DNA of 64,000 bases from Ephemerocybe angulata (Eukaryota > Basidiomycota > Agaricomycetes > Agaricales > Psathyrellaceae): positions 124,001 through 188,000 of the forward strand of contig JAACJK010000060.1 in NCBI GenBank assembly GCA_013368325.1. Direction: 5' to 3'. Below the pieces are notes generated by a model. It did no database searches, was not told the origin of the DNA, and was given only the letters and a program-made list of their open reading frames with translations. Each line of letters begins with the position of its first letter. Position 1 is the first letter of the stretch. This document shows positions 22,897 through 34,022 of the stretch, piece after piece. The position numbers and the translations under genes were made by a program.

Positions 22897-25235
22897 ATTG
22901 TGTGTGGTTTATGGGAGCTGTGGAATGGAGAAAAGTGGGCGTGGAGATATTGTTCTGCTGATTATTTGGTAGCAATTTATACAGATCACTCATTTATGTC
23001 CATCAGACAGTAAAGACCATTCAGCTAGTAGCCATTGGCAGCATGTCTGTCCTTAGGAAGGGCTTTTTCGGATGTACAAAGACACTGCGGATATTCGTAC
23101 CTTTTCTAGTCTGACACACGGCGATTTCGTGAGACTGGGATATATGTGCCCCGAAACAAAGGCATCTAACCACAGGTAATCCAGACTTGCCATTTCTTCC
23201 CTCTTTGTCGCTTTGATAAAGAGACCAGCCCCCGCAGTGAGAGAACCGGACAGCCTAATTCAGTCAGGCTTCAAACATTACACATGAGGATCCCACAAAA
23301 CGTAGATCGTGTACAACTATCAATTCGCTCACAGTCGTCAGTGGTTCTCTGATCTCAGCTGGACTATAACTTATCAACTGCTGCTGCGTGCGTTGCGTAA
23401 TTACATCATGCAGATTCCGTCCAACAGAGATATCCACGTACTTCGCTACACTCTACCTGGGCCCGGCTCAAATCCATTATCCAATCGGTTTGAATTGAGC
23501 TCATGGTGTGGTAGCATAGAACGTGCCAAGCTTAATGTGGAATATTCTCGTCGATTCTACACCGCACACCTGACCCTACTTCGTTTTTAATACGGGATTA
23601 TCCTCCAAAAGATTATGGCTAGATATATCCTCCACAAACTTACCCAGGGCTGACTGTGCAATAGCCATAAATTGTGACTAAATATCAGATAGCCATCACA
23701 TCATCACATCAGATATGGGCGCATCTTTCAAAATATGTAACCCATGGCGCGCTTACGTTCTCAAGGAGCCGCAGATCCCGACTGGGTGTGCACCTACGCC
23801 TGTACCCAGCCTCGTCGTCCCCCCAACTGCTAACAGAATATGACATTCAGCCCAAATAGTCATCCCACGACCCAACCGGCGTGCTGTGTTAGGTGTCCTG
23901 GTCCCCAATAAGCCTCTCGGGCCTCGGCGAACGGCGATCCGACCGCATGGTTGCGTATCGGCGCTTGGATCGCTGTTGACTGATTTGATGTGATGGCTAC
24001 CAGTATACAATGTCGAATTTCTTCAGGGGTTTCGCGTACCTCTACCAGTGCCACTTTGGCACTTTCAGTTCCAATTAATACTGTACTCGAACACAGTATA
24101 TAGCTTCAACTATACCTGGTGGTGATAAATTTACCCTGGAGCTGGCATGGCACGATAGGGCTGCCGTCTCGTTCTTCACACTCGGAGAATTGGATTTGAA
24201 CTCTGAGTAGTGGGATCAGGGAAGCTATGATCGTAGTACCCATCCTCGAACTGTGAAACCCGACATATACGTACGGTCCATACAAAGTTCGGGGCCGGGG
24301 GTTCTTATTCGCTTTTGTCTCCGCCTCAGATTAGAATCTTGCGAGCGCTACATTATTGTCTACCGGCCGTGCGCCGTCGGTGTGAGTCGCATGGTACATA
24401 TCAGGTATTTAATACCCTGACTCCCGATCCTTAACATTCACTATGGTACGTGTGGAGCCGGGGAACTGATATCAAGTCTGGCCTCGCCCATTTTCCTGCC
24501 GGGTTCGGCTTTTACCTAAGCTCGACATCGGTGGATATGTATGGGTATGAAGGCTGAACCCCTTCCCCTTCCGGTCGCCTATGTAAATCGCTGAGGATGT
24601 GCATGTACGTGAATGTTCGCTAAGTTAGATGGGCCGATCCAGAAACATGCATCTTCTGACGGGGAACTTACCTCCAGACCATTGTCACGATTCAGATTCT
24701 GAAAATTCCGGCGGAATAGGGAGAAAAGCCCTAGAATATTTGTAAGTCTGCAGCAACCATGCACTCGGGAATAGTGATCAGAGGGAAATTTGTAGCGGGG
24801 TTAGTGCATAGTGATTCTTTAGAATTGGTTCGTTCCACTCTCAATCGTGTTTGACAATTCATATGATAGTTTTATTACATCCAGTCATCTCGGTGTATGT
24901 GACTCCCATACGACCGGTTCATATTATGAAAAAAAAGTGTGACGGAAAGCTGACCAGATTGTCGCTCGATAGAATCTAGAAGAATCGACTGCGCTGGTTC
25001 ATCAATCAGATCACTCACTCAGTACAGTGGACCTTCCGCGATTGAGGGGCACTCCTGTTGGAGTAGATATTTTGCACACGTTCGATCTCAAATTCCCAGG
25101 TGCGATGAATACGAGCCTATGGAAATGAACTGCGTATGGGCTGTAAATGAGTATATAACAAAGCGCATAAAATCGAAGATACAGCAACCCAAGCTCTCAC
25201 CTTCAATTTTCCACTCCTACACTTCAACACCGCCA
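22897..25235. other. Intergenic region, no gene
   Basis: No coding signal that splices or resembles a known family. About 23,870-24,010 is a diverged repeat of 3,990-4,150. Confidence 0.4.
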
Positions 25236-25666
25236 ATGCATTTCCCTACCCTCCACCTTCTCTCTATTGTTGCGTCGCTCGCAGTACTTTCTAGGGCTTA
25301 CTCCGACGTGGGTCTCAGAAATAACCTACCCTTTTGAAGACTCCTCTCTAACACTGTTTCTAGGATGTGTTTGAAGCACGCGATTATCTCGGCGAGCTCA
25401 GCACCCGCACCGACGCGGTCTTGTCCAGCCTCTCCACGCGCGAGCTCATAGCCGAGCTCTCTGAGCGCCTCGATCGCCGCAAGGAGGACAGGAGCACCAA
25501 ATTTGAGTGTACAAAGTGTCTCGCCATAAGCAAGACCGGGGTACGTACATTGAACCATCTTGGTATGGGATATACAATTTATTCACGTATCTGCGCTTAG
25601 GCGAAGTCCAAGACCTGCCCGAAAAGTTCGGATGGTTGGCACAGTTGGGCCAAAACAAGCAAGTAG
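25236..25666 (+). CDS. Secreted STREL/zinc-finger-like peptide, member 3
   Basis: Exons 25236-25307, 25364-25540, 25601-25666; 104 residues; introns of 56 and 60 nt, both phase 0. Signal peptide starts MHFPTLHLLSIVAS and ends SRAYSD, so the usual His after cleavage is Tyr here. Exon 2: DVFEARDYLGELSTR, SSLSTRELIAELSERLDRRK, then FECTKCLAISKTG. Exon 3: AKSKTCPKSSDGWHSWAKTS. Ligand pattern C-x2-C-x12-C-x7-H. Its leader, exon 1 and exon 2 are closely related to the loci at 41.4 and 60.2 kb and it is the intact copy of that subgroup. A TATATAA lies upstream at about 25,151. Confidence 0.85.
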
Positions 25667-26953
25667 AGAACAGGGGTAGTGTACAATTATACCGTCGAAG
25701 GCATTGGTTCGGTGTCCACATGTTCTTAGGCAACTCTGGCGAGTAGTATGTATGGTGCTCAGGTCTATAAAATTGGTATCGGTACCCTGCTTGTAGACGC
25801 GTATGCCTTGGCCATGCTGCCGACAGGATTCAATAACGCAGATACATAGCTTTTGGCTTGATGGGGGCACTTGAATGCTTTGAGGTGGGCTCAGATGCAA
25901 GGGCCCATAGAGTTTCTCTCGTTCAGAGTGGAGGTGTGGGGCTGGTTACACACATCACGGAATGTGGAATCTCACAGATCTCTGGCCAAGATTGTCAATT
26001 CTCCGTTATTTTTGGAAAATTCGCGAAAATATGGTTGGGTCGTGGTCGTGCATCTCGGTATAGAATTGAGTGATTTACTGCATCTTCTCTGTTGTTCATC
26101 ACGCTTACTGGAACTAAGTCAGCATTGGTGTGTTATTGAGCCTGTATCTCTCGTTGTTCTCATGAGTTACTGATGGCGAACTTGTGCCATTGGAGCCGCA
26201 GCGACGCTTCTAGTACGGCACACAAAGAGACAGCTGCGCTCACTGATCAGTAGTTAATCACTAATTGATATGTAGCGGAGGTGACATTCTCCGCCGTTCA
26301 AGCATTAACCGCTTTTATTGAATCTCTCTTCTGGGTTGGATATTACATTCAAGATGGGCGGTGAGTCAGAGACTCGGTCTGCGAGACTGGAGTTCTTTCC
26401 AAATGCAACATACCTTTCAGGGTGTCCTCACGGCTGCTTGGTACGTAATATGTGAGCGCCAGAGACGAACGAGCTCCCCGGGCGTTATGGCCAGATTGCG
26501 CAGTACCGCTGCCATAAATAAATACGTAGGGACACTAAGCACCTGACAAAGCACCTCGGAGTAAGGTATCTTCTCCGAGGGGCTCTTTGCTCTGAGGTGC
26601 TTTGTCAGATGGTGGCTTGGTGGTAGGTGAACGTGGATATACAACGACTCAAAAACCGCGGGGGACTCGAAGACCTGACACGAACTAGTATTGGACCAGT
26701 AGGAACAATAGTTCATTAATGATTGTTGTATATTCAATGAATAGGAGTAGACACCGGCCAGGAGACGTGCTTTGTAAGAGGCCTTGAGGTTCCCGCCGCC
26801 CTACCCGCCCGTGCCAACACTGAGTATCATCACCAAAATGGCATCAAGGCCAATACATTTCTGAAGAGCGCCCAATGTCACAGTCAATGAACACCTGTAG
26901 ATTATACGATTTCTACAATCTGACAATTAACAAACATGAAGTTACGCATACCC
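25667..26953. other. Intergenic region with one hairpin
   Basis: No gene supported. Contains the nested inverted repeat at 26,543-26,608, listed separately. Confidence 0.4.
26543..26608. repeat. Nested inverted repeat (hairpin)
   Basis: Perfect 15-bp outer arms, CTGACAAAGCACCTC at 26,543-26,557 and its complement at 26,594-26,608, enclose a second small stem (CCTCGGAG against CTCCGAGG). Could fold as a branched cruciform or be a tiny foldback element. Confidence 0.7.
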
Positions 26954-26960
26954 TATAAAA
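26954..26960 (+). promoter_or_regulatory. TATA box of cysteine-rich peptide gene A
   Basis: TATAAAA about 135 bp before the start. This box and the following leader (for example 'cctcacttaagcaaatcag') are conserved in the paralogue at 49.6 kb, which supports a real shared promoter. Confidence 0.6.
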
Positions 26961-27093
26961 GCTGAACCAGATGTGGATTCAATCTCCAGAACCCAACGAC
27001 CAGCTCTCAATCCTCACTTAAGCAAATCAGTAACTACCGTCTTCAGTCGCTACCTACAATATCCTCCTCAACATCTAGTCTCACAGTAGTGCC

Positions 27094-27434
27094 ATGCAGC
27101 TCACCTCTATCGTCTCCATTTTCTCCGTTATTCTCGCCTTCGCCGCTACTCAGACAATTGCGGAAAACATCATGGACCTCGGCGACGACGACATCCACGC
27201 TCGTGCCCTCAACCTCGATGAACGCGACCTCATGGAGGACGAGTTCGGCACTCTCTATAGGGTAAGCTGCGCCTCACGGGAAAGGCAGGTTACTAACGAA
27301 TGGGCTTTACCCTTTTTCAGCGCTTCCAGGCTGGCCGTTGCGATGGGCGAAGCGGAAATTGCTTCACGTCCACAGGCGGGAAGTGCTTCTACAAGGGCTG
27401 CAAAGGGGCGCAGGGCTTCCCATGTGCTTGTTAG
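27094..27434 (+). CDS. Kex2-type prepropeptide, six-cysteine peptide A
   Basis: Exons 27094-27261 and 27321-27434, one 59-nt phase-0 intron, 92 residues. Signal peptide starts MQLTSIVSIFSVILAFAATQ; the pro-region is acidic (ENIMDLGDDDIHARAL, RDLMEDEFGTLYR). The last codon of exon 1 and the first of exon 2 are both Arg, making Leu-Tyr-Arg-Arg, a likely Kex2 site. The mature 36-residue peptide would be FQAGRCDGRSGNCF..CAC with cysteines C-x6-C-x7-C-x4-C-x7-C-x-C. The Cys count and terminal C-x-C recall small disulfide-rich antimicrobial or effector peptides, but I cannot assign a fold. Paralogue at 49.3 kb has the same pre-pro part. Confidence 0.85.
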
Positions 27435-29084
27435 ATGCCACATTCAGCTACGGCGATTGATGTACCTTTCAGTAATTTATTGAATGCGTGGTGGTCAGCA
27501 TGTACTGCAAGAGCAGTGGCAGGGTCTTCTATATACCCTGAGCTCAGATGATAGAAAGCAGCATTGAGTGTCAACTACGCCCATATCCTCAAAAGCGGCA
27601 ATGCTCACGCTTTGAAGGTTATACATCACCACTCACTGCGCTGCTCTGGGTCATGTAAGGCCCCGGTTGTGCTGGGCGCTAAATTGTGGGCTAGTGTTGG
27701 CCTCGTTCACGAGTGGCAAGCTGATACGGGATGTACCGTCCGCGATCAGAGGAGGTACACTTATACAGGGGTACGATGTCAAATGATGCGTGATGTATCG
27801 CGAGTCGTCCACATTCCAGTGGGAGGTTCCCGCACACCAAGCCTTTCTCCATGAGCGCCTATTCACCCCATCGGCGCGCCGCATGAAACCAAAGTCCACA
27901 GCCTTGGATCCAAAAAGAGCCAATACTTAGGTGTTCAACGCTTTTCGTCTTAACCCCACGCTCGATACACCGCACGGTCCTGGTCCTCGCACATCATCTA
28001 CCATCAGCTCATAACGCGACATTAGGGTGAAAAATACGCCTGTGGGTGCTTACCCCACATGAGTATGAGGCTGTCCTAGTATCCACTGGCCATTGAATAT
28101 TGAACGACGAGCGCTGCTCAATCGAACTCGCCTCGACGATGGCTTTCCTATTCCAGTACTGCATACAGCTCAACCAGGAACAAACTGAGTGAAAAGAATA
28201 CCGTAGTATGTCGTCCCCTCTCTTCCCTATCGGACTGCCCTTCCAGTTGCACACCTTCCTCCACCCTCCTCTCCCCTCCGCATCAAGAATCTGAGCAGCA
28301 TCCAACTCCACGCAGAACCTGCCTAGCGATCGCCTTGGTACCGTGCACCCATTCATGGCACCCGAAATCTCAGCTGTCGGTACGAGTGAAGCAGGTTGGC
28401 GTTGGGAGAGGCGACTCGCGGCGTCCGCCGCTCCAGTGACGGGTGAGCTCTCTCTCGTTTTCCCGTCTGCCTCGTGATCCAGGAGTGGAGGAATGGTGTT
28501 TCTAAGTCGATATTTGTGCTCACGTTCGTACCTCAGAAGGAGATCAAGGCCACAGTAGCGGAAGGAACGAGGCTAAGATCTGAGATGTTGGTCGCGCGGA
28601 AAGGGCTGGGTGCCCGCCCGTCATTTCCGCTGAGAGTGGCTTCTCAAGTCTATCTACCCAGGAAGCTTACCATGGTACGCTTCCATCGCGTGTCTCTTTT
28701 GAGCTAGCACCCTCCCCCCTCGTCGTGGTACGATCCATTCAATGAACCCCTCCGATTGCCGACCGCTCTCGTCTACCTCCATTCCATGAGCATCGGTGTC
28801 CTGCATACTCCTTCGTCGCACAAGCAATGTACATCCACCAATGCGAGTTCGCTCACGCAGTATACTTCGGGGGGCGGACGAAGCCCATTCACGCGAACAT
28901 TCCTGCGCTCTGCTTTCCGAGATTGTCTACGTTCTTCGAACATCGCTCGTCACTCTTTCCCAGGCGTGTCGGTGGGTAGGACTCCCTGAGAATCTGAACC
29001 TGGGGTACGGCGTTGTGCTGCTCGGTAAGTAAGAGTGATACGTCGCTTGTTATGATTGGGATTCATCTCTAAATATCCGGGGGT
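27435..29084. other. Intergenic region with diverged repeat
   Basis: About 27,830-27,990 is a diverged copy of 4,960-5,110. Several frames from 28,300 to 29,030 are open but show no splice-consistent gene or domain. Confidence 0.4.
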
Positions 29085-32056
29085 TTACCGATCAGCGACG
29101 CGAACAACGGCCTTCGCCTTATTCGTCCCCTTCTGAACAGCGAGGATAGCATCCCCGACTGACGCCAGACCCTCAAAGACATCCTCGCGAACCTTCAGCT
29201 TTCCGGCAGCGATGAGCTCCGGGACTTCCTTGTAGAACTGCTCGCCGTACTTGTGCTCCAAGCGGCCAACGATGAAGCCAAACATGGAAATGGACTTGGA
29301 AACGACGTGTATGATGTTCTATAACATGGAGTGTGAGCAGGAGCGCAACCGACGAGAACGCTATCCATACCTTGATGGGGGCGCCGCCAGTGTTATATCC
29401 GGAGATCATACCACATTCCTAAGTCCACGTTAGTCTCCGCGTACTAGGTCATTAATAACGGGGACCTACGATGAAGCGAGCATTGGTGTTCGCAGCTTCA
29501 AGAGCGGCTTCAAGCGTGGGGCCACCGACATTGTCCCAGTAGATATCGATGGGGCCGTGCTCGTTCAGCACGTCGAGGGTGTTCGAAGTCTTGTAGTTGA
29601 ATGCGACGTCTGCGCCGATGCTCTTCATGAATTCGACCTTCTCATCGGAGCCGGCTGAGGCGATGACCTTGCAGCCGTCGATCTTCGCGAGTTGAATGAC
29701 GAAGCTGTAGAAAACATGAGACGGCGACTCCAACAAGAATATGGTGGACGTACGAGCCAACGGCGCCTGCACCACCGCTAACGAACACAGTTTCACCCTT
29801 CTTCGACGATGAATACTCCTTCCATGCCATGTACGCCGTCTTTCCGGGCATACCGGCCGCGCCTACGTAGTATGACCAGGGGAGCTTCTGCTTGTTGTCG
29901 AGAACGATGAGGCCGGCGCGGTTGGGGTAGACGATGTAGTTCTGATGTTCTGAGGTACAAGTGTCAGTCGCACTTCTGCTAAGCCCAGGATTGAGGGTTC
30001 CGATATACGTACTGAAAAACCCATATACGTGAGCACCCTCCTTGAATTCTGACGACTTGGACTTCAGCACAACCCCAACACCATGGCCGGTGAGGGGCTC
30101 TCCGACGATGAATGGGGGCTGAAAAGGGCATACACTAACTCATCAAAAAGAATGTCCCACGGTTGAAATCTCAACCTTTGGCCCATATCTTTTGTGAGGT
30201 GTCATAGAATGCTTAGATATTTGATATTTCTAGTCGCATATAAACCCTTACAAGTACTGTAGAATATCTAAGAAATACGTTGACTCTCTGGCCCTCGGGA
30301 GGAGGATGTTTGCGATTTTGGCCCAATTAGGCAGTTTGATGGGAAGGCAAATCCGTGAAGCGCCCAACGTCGAAGCTCATATCTCAACAACCACCACACA
30401 GAACGCTCTCAAACTTTCAGGACTTACTCTTCTCTATCTCTTCTTTCTACATGGCTCGCCAGACCACTGCTGCTGAAAAAGCAAAGATATGCACCATGAA
30501 AGCCCTTGGCGCCTCCAACAAGGAAATCCAGGAAGCTCTCCCGGGACGCCAGAACATCTCCAGACGCCAGATCACCCGAATTTATGCGAAATATGGTGAA
30601 AAGGAGAACTATGAAGCTGTTGGGAAATCGACAGGGCGACCCAAGAAGTTGGACAATCGTGACGCCCGTGTTGCACTTCGTGCCCTGCAGACTCAGCAGG
30701 TCGACAACGCCTCCGACCTCCAACGCAACTTCTTCCAGGACGTTTCTGTCCAAACGGTGAAGCGTATGCTTAAGGAGAATGGTCTTTCAGCCCATAAGCG
30801 TGCGCATGTCCCATATATCAATCCCACCAACCTCATAACACGGAAAGATTGGGCGGAAGCACACCTCGATTGGACCGTCGAAAACTGGGAAGCTGTAACC
30901 TTCTCCGACGAGTCTATATTCCGGGTTTTTGGGTCAAATGGGATGGAGTGGTGCTGGAGGAAGACTGGAGAGCGGTTGGATCCACGGTATACGAAGAAGC
31001 GGGTGAAGCACGGTGGGGGAAAAGTTGCTGTCTGGGGGATGATCACGGCGAAGGGTGTTGGTCGCCTGGTGCGCATCGAGGGTAATCTTAATGCGGTGTT
31101 ATACCGAGAGATATTGCAGGATGATGTCTTGGGTACATACCAAGACCTCCAAATTGACCCCAAGGACTATTATTTCCAACAGGATAACGACCCGAAGCAC
31201 ACATCCAAGGTTGCCAGAAACTGGTTCGCCACCAATCACCTCGATGTTCTCCCATGGCCTTCAAGCAGCCCAGATTTGAACATTATAGAGAATCTATGGG
31301 ACAAATTCGACCGACAGATACGTTCTCGGGTGCCTCTACCGACTTCGGAGGAGAGTTTATGGGAGGCGCTGCAGGAGGAGTGGTACCGGATTGACTTGGA
31401 CTATATCAAGTCGTTGTATGCGTCTATGCCCGAGCGCGTGGTGGATGTGTATGTGGCAGAAGGGGGTAATACCAGATTCTAAATTTTGTATGTGTTGCTC
31501 CAGTAATGAGCTCGCAATTTATGTTTCTTTGATGTGGTACGATGAGGCAGATGTCCCAAAATGGGTACTATTTCGAACAATTGATGTCCCGACACCTCAG
31601 TTTTCAAGATATCTCTTAGAAATTTGGTAGACAGTTTACTAAAGCTATTCTATAGCATATATCAAAAAATGAGTACCCCAGGTTTCGCCAAACTGGAGAT
31701 ATTGTCTAAAGACGCCCAGAATGAGCGTGGGACATTCTTTTTGATGAGTTAGTGTAAGTATCAGCTGAGAAGGAAGATAGACGAGTTACGCACCGAGTAG
31801 GACTTTTTGGTGGGTTCACGCATCCGGCCTCGCATGTAGGGATCGACAGAGAGGTAGAGTGTCTTGACGAGGAATCCTCCATCAGGGATAGGCACCGACT
31901 CGAGGTCAATCTGTTCAGAGTTGTCGTAAACCGTAGTCTTTCCCGGCTCGGGGTAGCCTAAAGAGAGTTAAGAACCCTCAATCGTTCTGCGCTGAATATG
32001 TGTTACTCACCCTCGGGGACGGAGTTGAAGATAACCTTTCCGTTGGTAACAGGCAT
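29085..32056 (-). CDS. NADPH-dependent medium-chain oxidoreductase (alkenal/prostaglandin reductase-like), interrupted in an intron by a transposon
   Basis: Exons: 32056-32011, 31957-31794, 30118-30013, 29949-29754, 29704-29470, 29418-29371, 29318-29085; all phases match, 342 residues. N-terminus MPVTNGKVIFNSVPEGYPE, substrate-side DPYMRGRM, nucleotide-binding VSGGAGAVGS, then CKVIASAGSDEKVEFMKSIG and YWDNVGG, all typical of the zinc-free MDR subgroup that reduces activated double bonds of enals or enones with NADPH in the cytosol. Intron 2 is 1,675 nt because a complete Tc1/mariner element sits in it. Removing the element and one TA leaves a 50-nt intron with normal ends, so the gene may still be spliced and active. 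Exact substrate unknown. Confidence 0.85.
30133..31754 (+). mobile_element. Complete Tc1/mariner element inside an intron
   Basis: 1,622 bp, flanked on each side by TA (30,131-30,132 and 31,755-31,756). The terminal inverted repeats are 29 bp, perfect, and begin CACTAACTCATCAAAAAGAA. It carries one full transposase frame and lies antisense to the oxidoreductase gene. Perfect ends plus an intact enzyme point to a recent insertion. Confidence 0.9.
30355..31482 (+). CDS. Tc1/mariner transposase, DD34E, intact
   Basis: 375 residues from the first ATG; a start at 30,451 (MARQTTAAEKAKICTMKALG) fits the family better. N-terminal helix-turn-helix region (AAEKAKICTMKALGASNKEI), GRPKKLDNRDARVALRAL linker, then the catalytic core: first Asp in VTFSDESIFRVFG, second in YYFQQDNDPKHTS, and Glu in SPDLNIIENLWD with exactly 34 residues between second Asp and Glu. 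No stop or frameshift, and no intron. It cuts and pastes the element at TA sites. Confidence 0.92.
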   Translation: MKRPTSKLISQQPPHRTLSNFQDLLFSISSFYMARQTTAAEKAKICTMKALGASNKEIQEALPGRQNISRRQITRIYAKYGEKENYEAVGKSTGRPKKLDNRDARVALRALQTQQVDNASDLQRNFFQDVSVQTVKRMLKENGLSAHKRAHVPYINPTNLITRKDWAEAHLDWTVENWEAVTFSDESIFRVFGSNGMEWCWRKTGERLDPRYTKKRVKHGGGKVAVWGMITAKGVGRLVRIEGNLNAVLYREILQDDVLGTYQDLQIDPKDYYFQQDNDPKHTSKVARNWFATNHLDVLPWPSSSPDLNIIENLWDKFDRQIRSRVPLPTSEESLWEALQEEWYRIDLDYIKSLYASMPERVVDVYVAEGGNTRF

Positions 32057-33704
32057 GACTGGGTAAGTTGGGCAGCCGCCTGGGCGAGAAATGACGTTTT
32101 ATTCCCTGCTGGAATCCGGTTACACCAAACCGGCGAAACGAAAGCCGGAGGCGAACATGGTTTGGCATAAATCTTGGTAAATGGTACTAAATCCGTGCTA
32201 ATAATTCACTGGATCCAGGGCAAATTCTGTCATTGGTAAGCCGATTGGTATGCATGACGTGCTCGCCGATGTGTGTGTACCCCCAGAAGCTTCTGGAATG
32301 CACGACATTCGTCAGTGGAACTTGGATCGCAGTGTGGCTGGTGCGCGTAGTTGTGTCGGGGTGTGGAGGAGATGGGGGAATGAAAACTCGAAACTCGAGG
32401 GTATCCCCGGAATGCCCAGAATACCGGACCTGTGGGGAAGCTCGTACCCGGGGACACCGGAGTCCGAATGTTTCGGCATCACCCGATAAGCGCCCGGGTC
32501 CAGAGTCGAGAGCTTTCTGTTTGCTTTCGAGAGCTCTAGAGGCGGAGACACGGAGAGAAGTGAGTCGGTATCCTACGTGTTCTTTGATCCCCCGATTACT
32601 GCTGTGACTTGTGGGCGGATATTCCACCGATAACTCCGTGGATGTCGATGGCAGCGCAATGCAGTGTTCATGAGCTTTCCATATGAACGGCGTCCCAGCA
32701 AGTAGCTTTCGCCCCAGCAACCACAATGGTTCACACAGAGAAAGACGAGTCGTATTCCAGAGAGCACGCCATTGAGCGCGCGAGCGAACGATATGGCCTA
32801 ACCCTCACTTTAATAAGAAACGCTGGCCGCGGTGCTTCAAATGCGTGTGTAGATCATTTGATGTTTTGTTACACTCGTGTGCCAGATCTTCCAAGGAGTA
32901 AATCCCGGTCTCACACATCTTCTCCGGTGTTACGAGTACCTTGATATCGCTGAAGGATAGAAAAACACATCATTAGTGATGAAGCGCCCTCAACCCGATT
33001 CAAGGCTTCTAGGACCACGGTTTCGATCGTAGCACGAAATAAAGCGAATCGTCATGAGAGAATGCGGAAGCATCGCAAAGTTAAAGGACTGAACCACAGG
33101 CCACCACACGTAAAAAGGGTATGAATTGACTGTCAAAAGCTATCCCCTCCCTCCTCCCCAAGCCGCTCGGCGTCTTCGGCGGCTATGCGCCTGTTGAGCA
33201 TTGTAGTCGATCTCCGAGCGCCAATCGCGCTTGGACAATGACGACACCGCCATCACGCTTACATACTACATAAACACTACGGAACGCCTCTTGCTCCCGA
33301 CTCGGGAGAAGTCCGCATTAGTAGCGGCTGATGGGGGCACAAAGGAGACTACATCTGCAGGTGGAGAAGACGCCGATGATCATCTTCTTTCACAATCGGC
33401 GCTTATGGGTAAATTGGGCAGAACTTAGGGCTCCTCGGGGTGTCTAGTCCCGTCGAGAAAATCGACCCCTGGACGGTTTTGGAGCTGAATGAGAGAGGTC
33501 AGGAGGGCAATTTTGATGACCTTGAGAGCTGGGATTGATCTACGAGGCGCATCATATCATAATCTCCCTGAACACCGTCATTCTTTATCCCACAGTGATT
33601 CGAAGCCACCCTGGATAAGAAAATCAAGGTAGTGGTGATACGAGAGTGTGTATCCTTGTCCTATTTCGCAATCCGTGTCGTGTATTTATCCAAGTTAGAA
33701 ATTC
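32057..33704. other. Intergenic region, no gene
   Basis: The 179-residue minus-strand frame at 32,187-32,726 overlaps plus-strand frames of equal length and has no domain; not supported. Near 33,270 the word 'acgcctcttgctcccgac' also occurs at 34,598 and, changed, at 44,675. Confidence 0.4.
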
Positions 33705-34022
33705 TCAGTAAGCCCCTACGTCGCCGTCCAGACCGCAGGTGACACCTGGAACCGCGTGTGGGAGTTTAGATGCGAAATCGAGATACATGTAGGCCCACAT
33801 ACCAGTGCGGCAAAGCGTGTTTCGCTTGTCGATCGCCTCTACGGTAGAGCTACCGTCGCGAGTCTCGGCGAGTGTGTCCCACATAGTTGTGCCGATTTCT
33901 TCACTTGAGTCGAGATTGGCAATAAGGAATCCGGTCTTGGACCTCGTGGGGAGCGCGCTAGTGAGGGTAGTGCTGAGATAGAAGGCCCCGATGGTAGTCG
34001 TGGCGAGGATATTGAAGCGCAT
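33705..34022 (-). CDS. Small secreted protein, single exon
   Basis: 105 residues. Starts MRFNILATTTIGAFYLSTTL with cleavage expected after TSALP or TSA; the rest is hydrophilic, with DSSEEIGTTMWDTLAETRDG, an EAIDKRNTLC segment holding a Lys-Arg site, and only two cysteines (NTLCRTG and VTCGLDG). A TATAAA lies about 90 bp upstream (minus strand, near 34,110). Not related to the STREL family. I do not recognise it; a secreted effector-like protein is a reasonable guess. Confidence 0.55.
   Translation of the reverse strand: MRFNILATTTIGAFYLSTTLTSALPTRSKTGFLIANLDSSEEIGTTMWDTLAETRDGSSTVEAIDKRNTLCRTGMWAYMYLDFASKLPHAVPGVTCGLDGDVGAY

Noticed and set aside
28756..28989. Kinase-like wording (ALVYLHSMSIGVLH)
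   Set aside because: No Asp-Phe-Gly, no HRD motif and no splice-consistent continuation.
32187..32726. 179-residue minus-strand frame
   Set aside because: No domain, mirrored by plus-strand frames of similar length, no introns or promoter signal.
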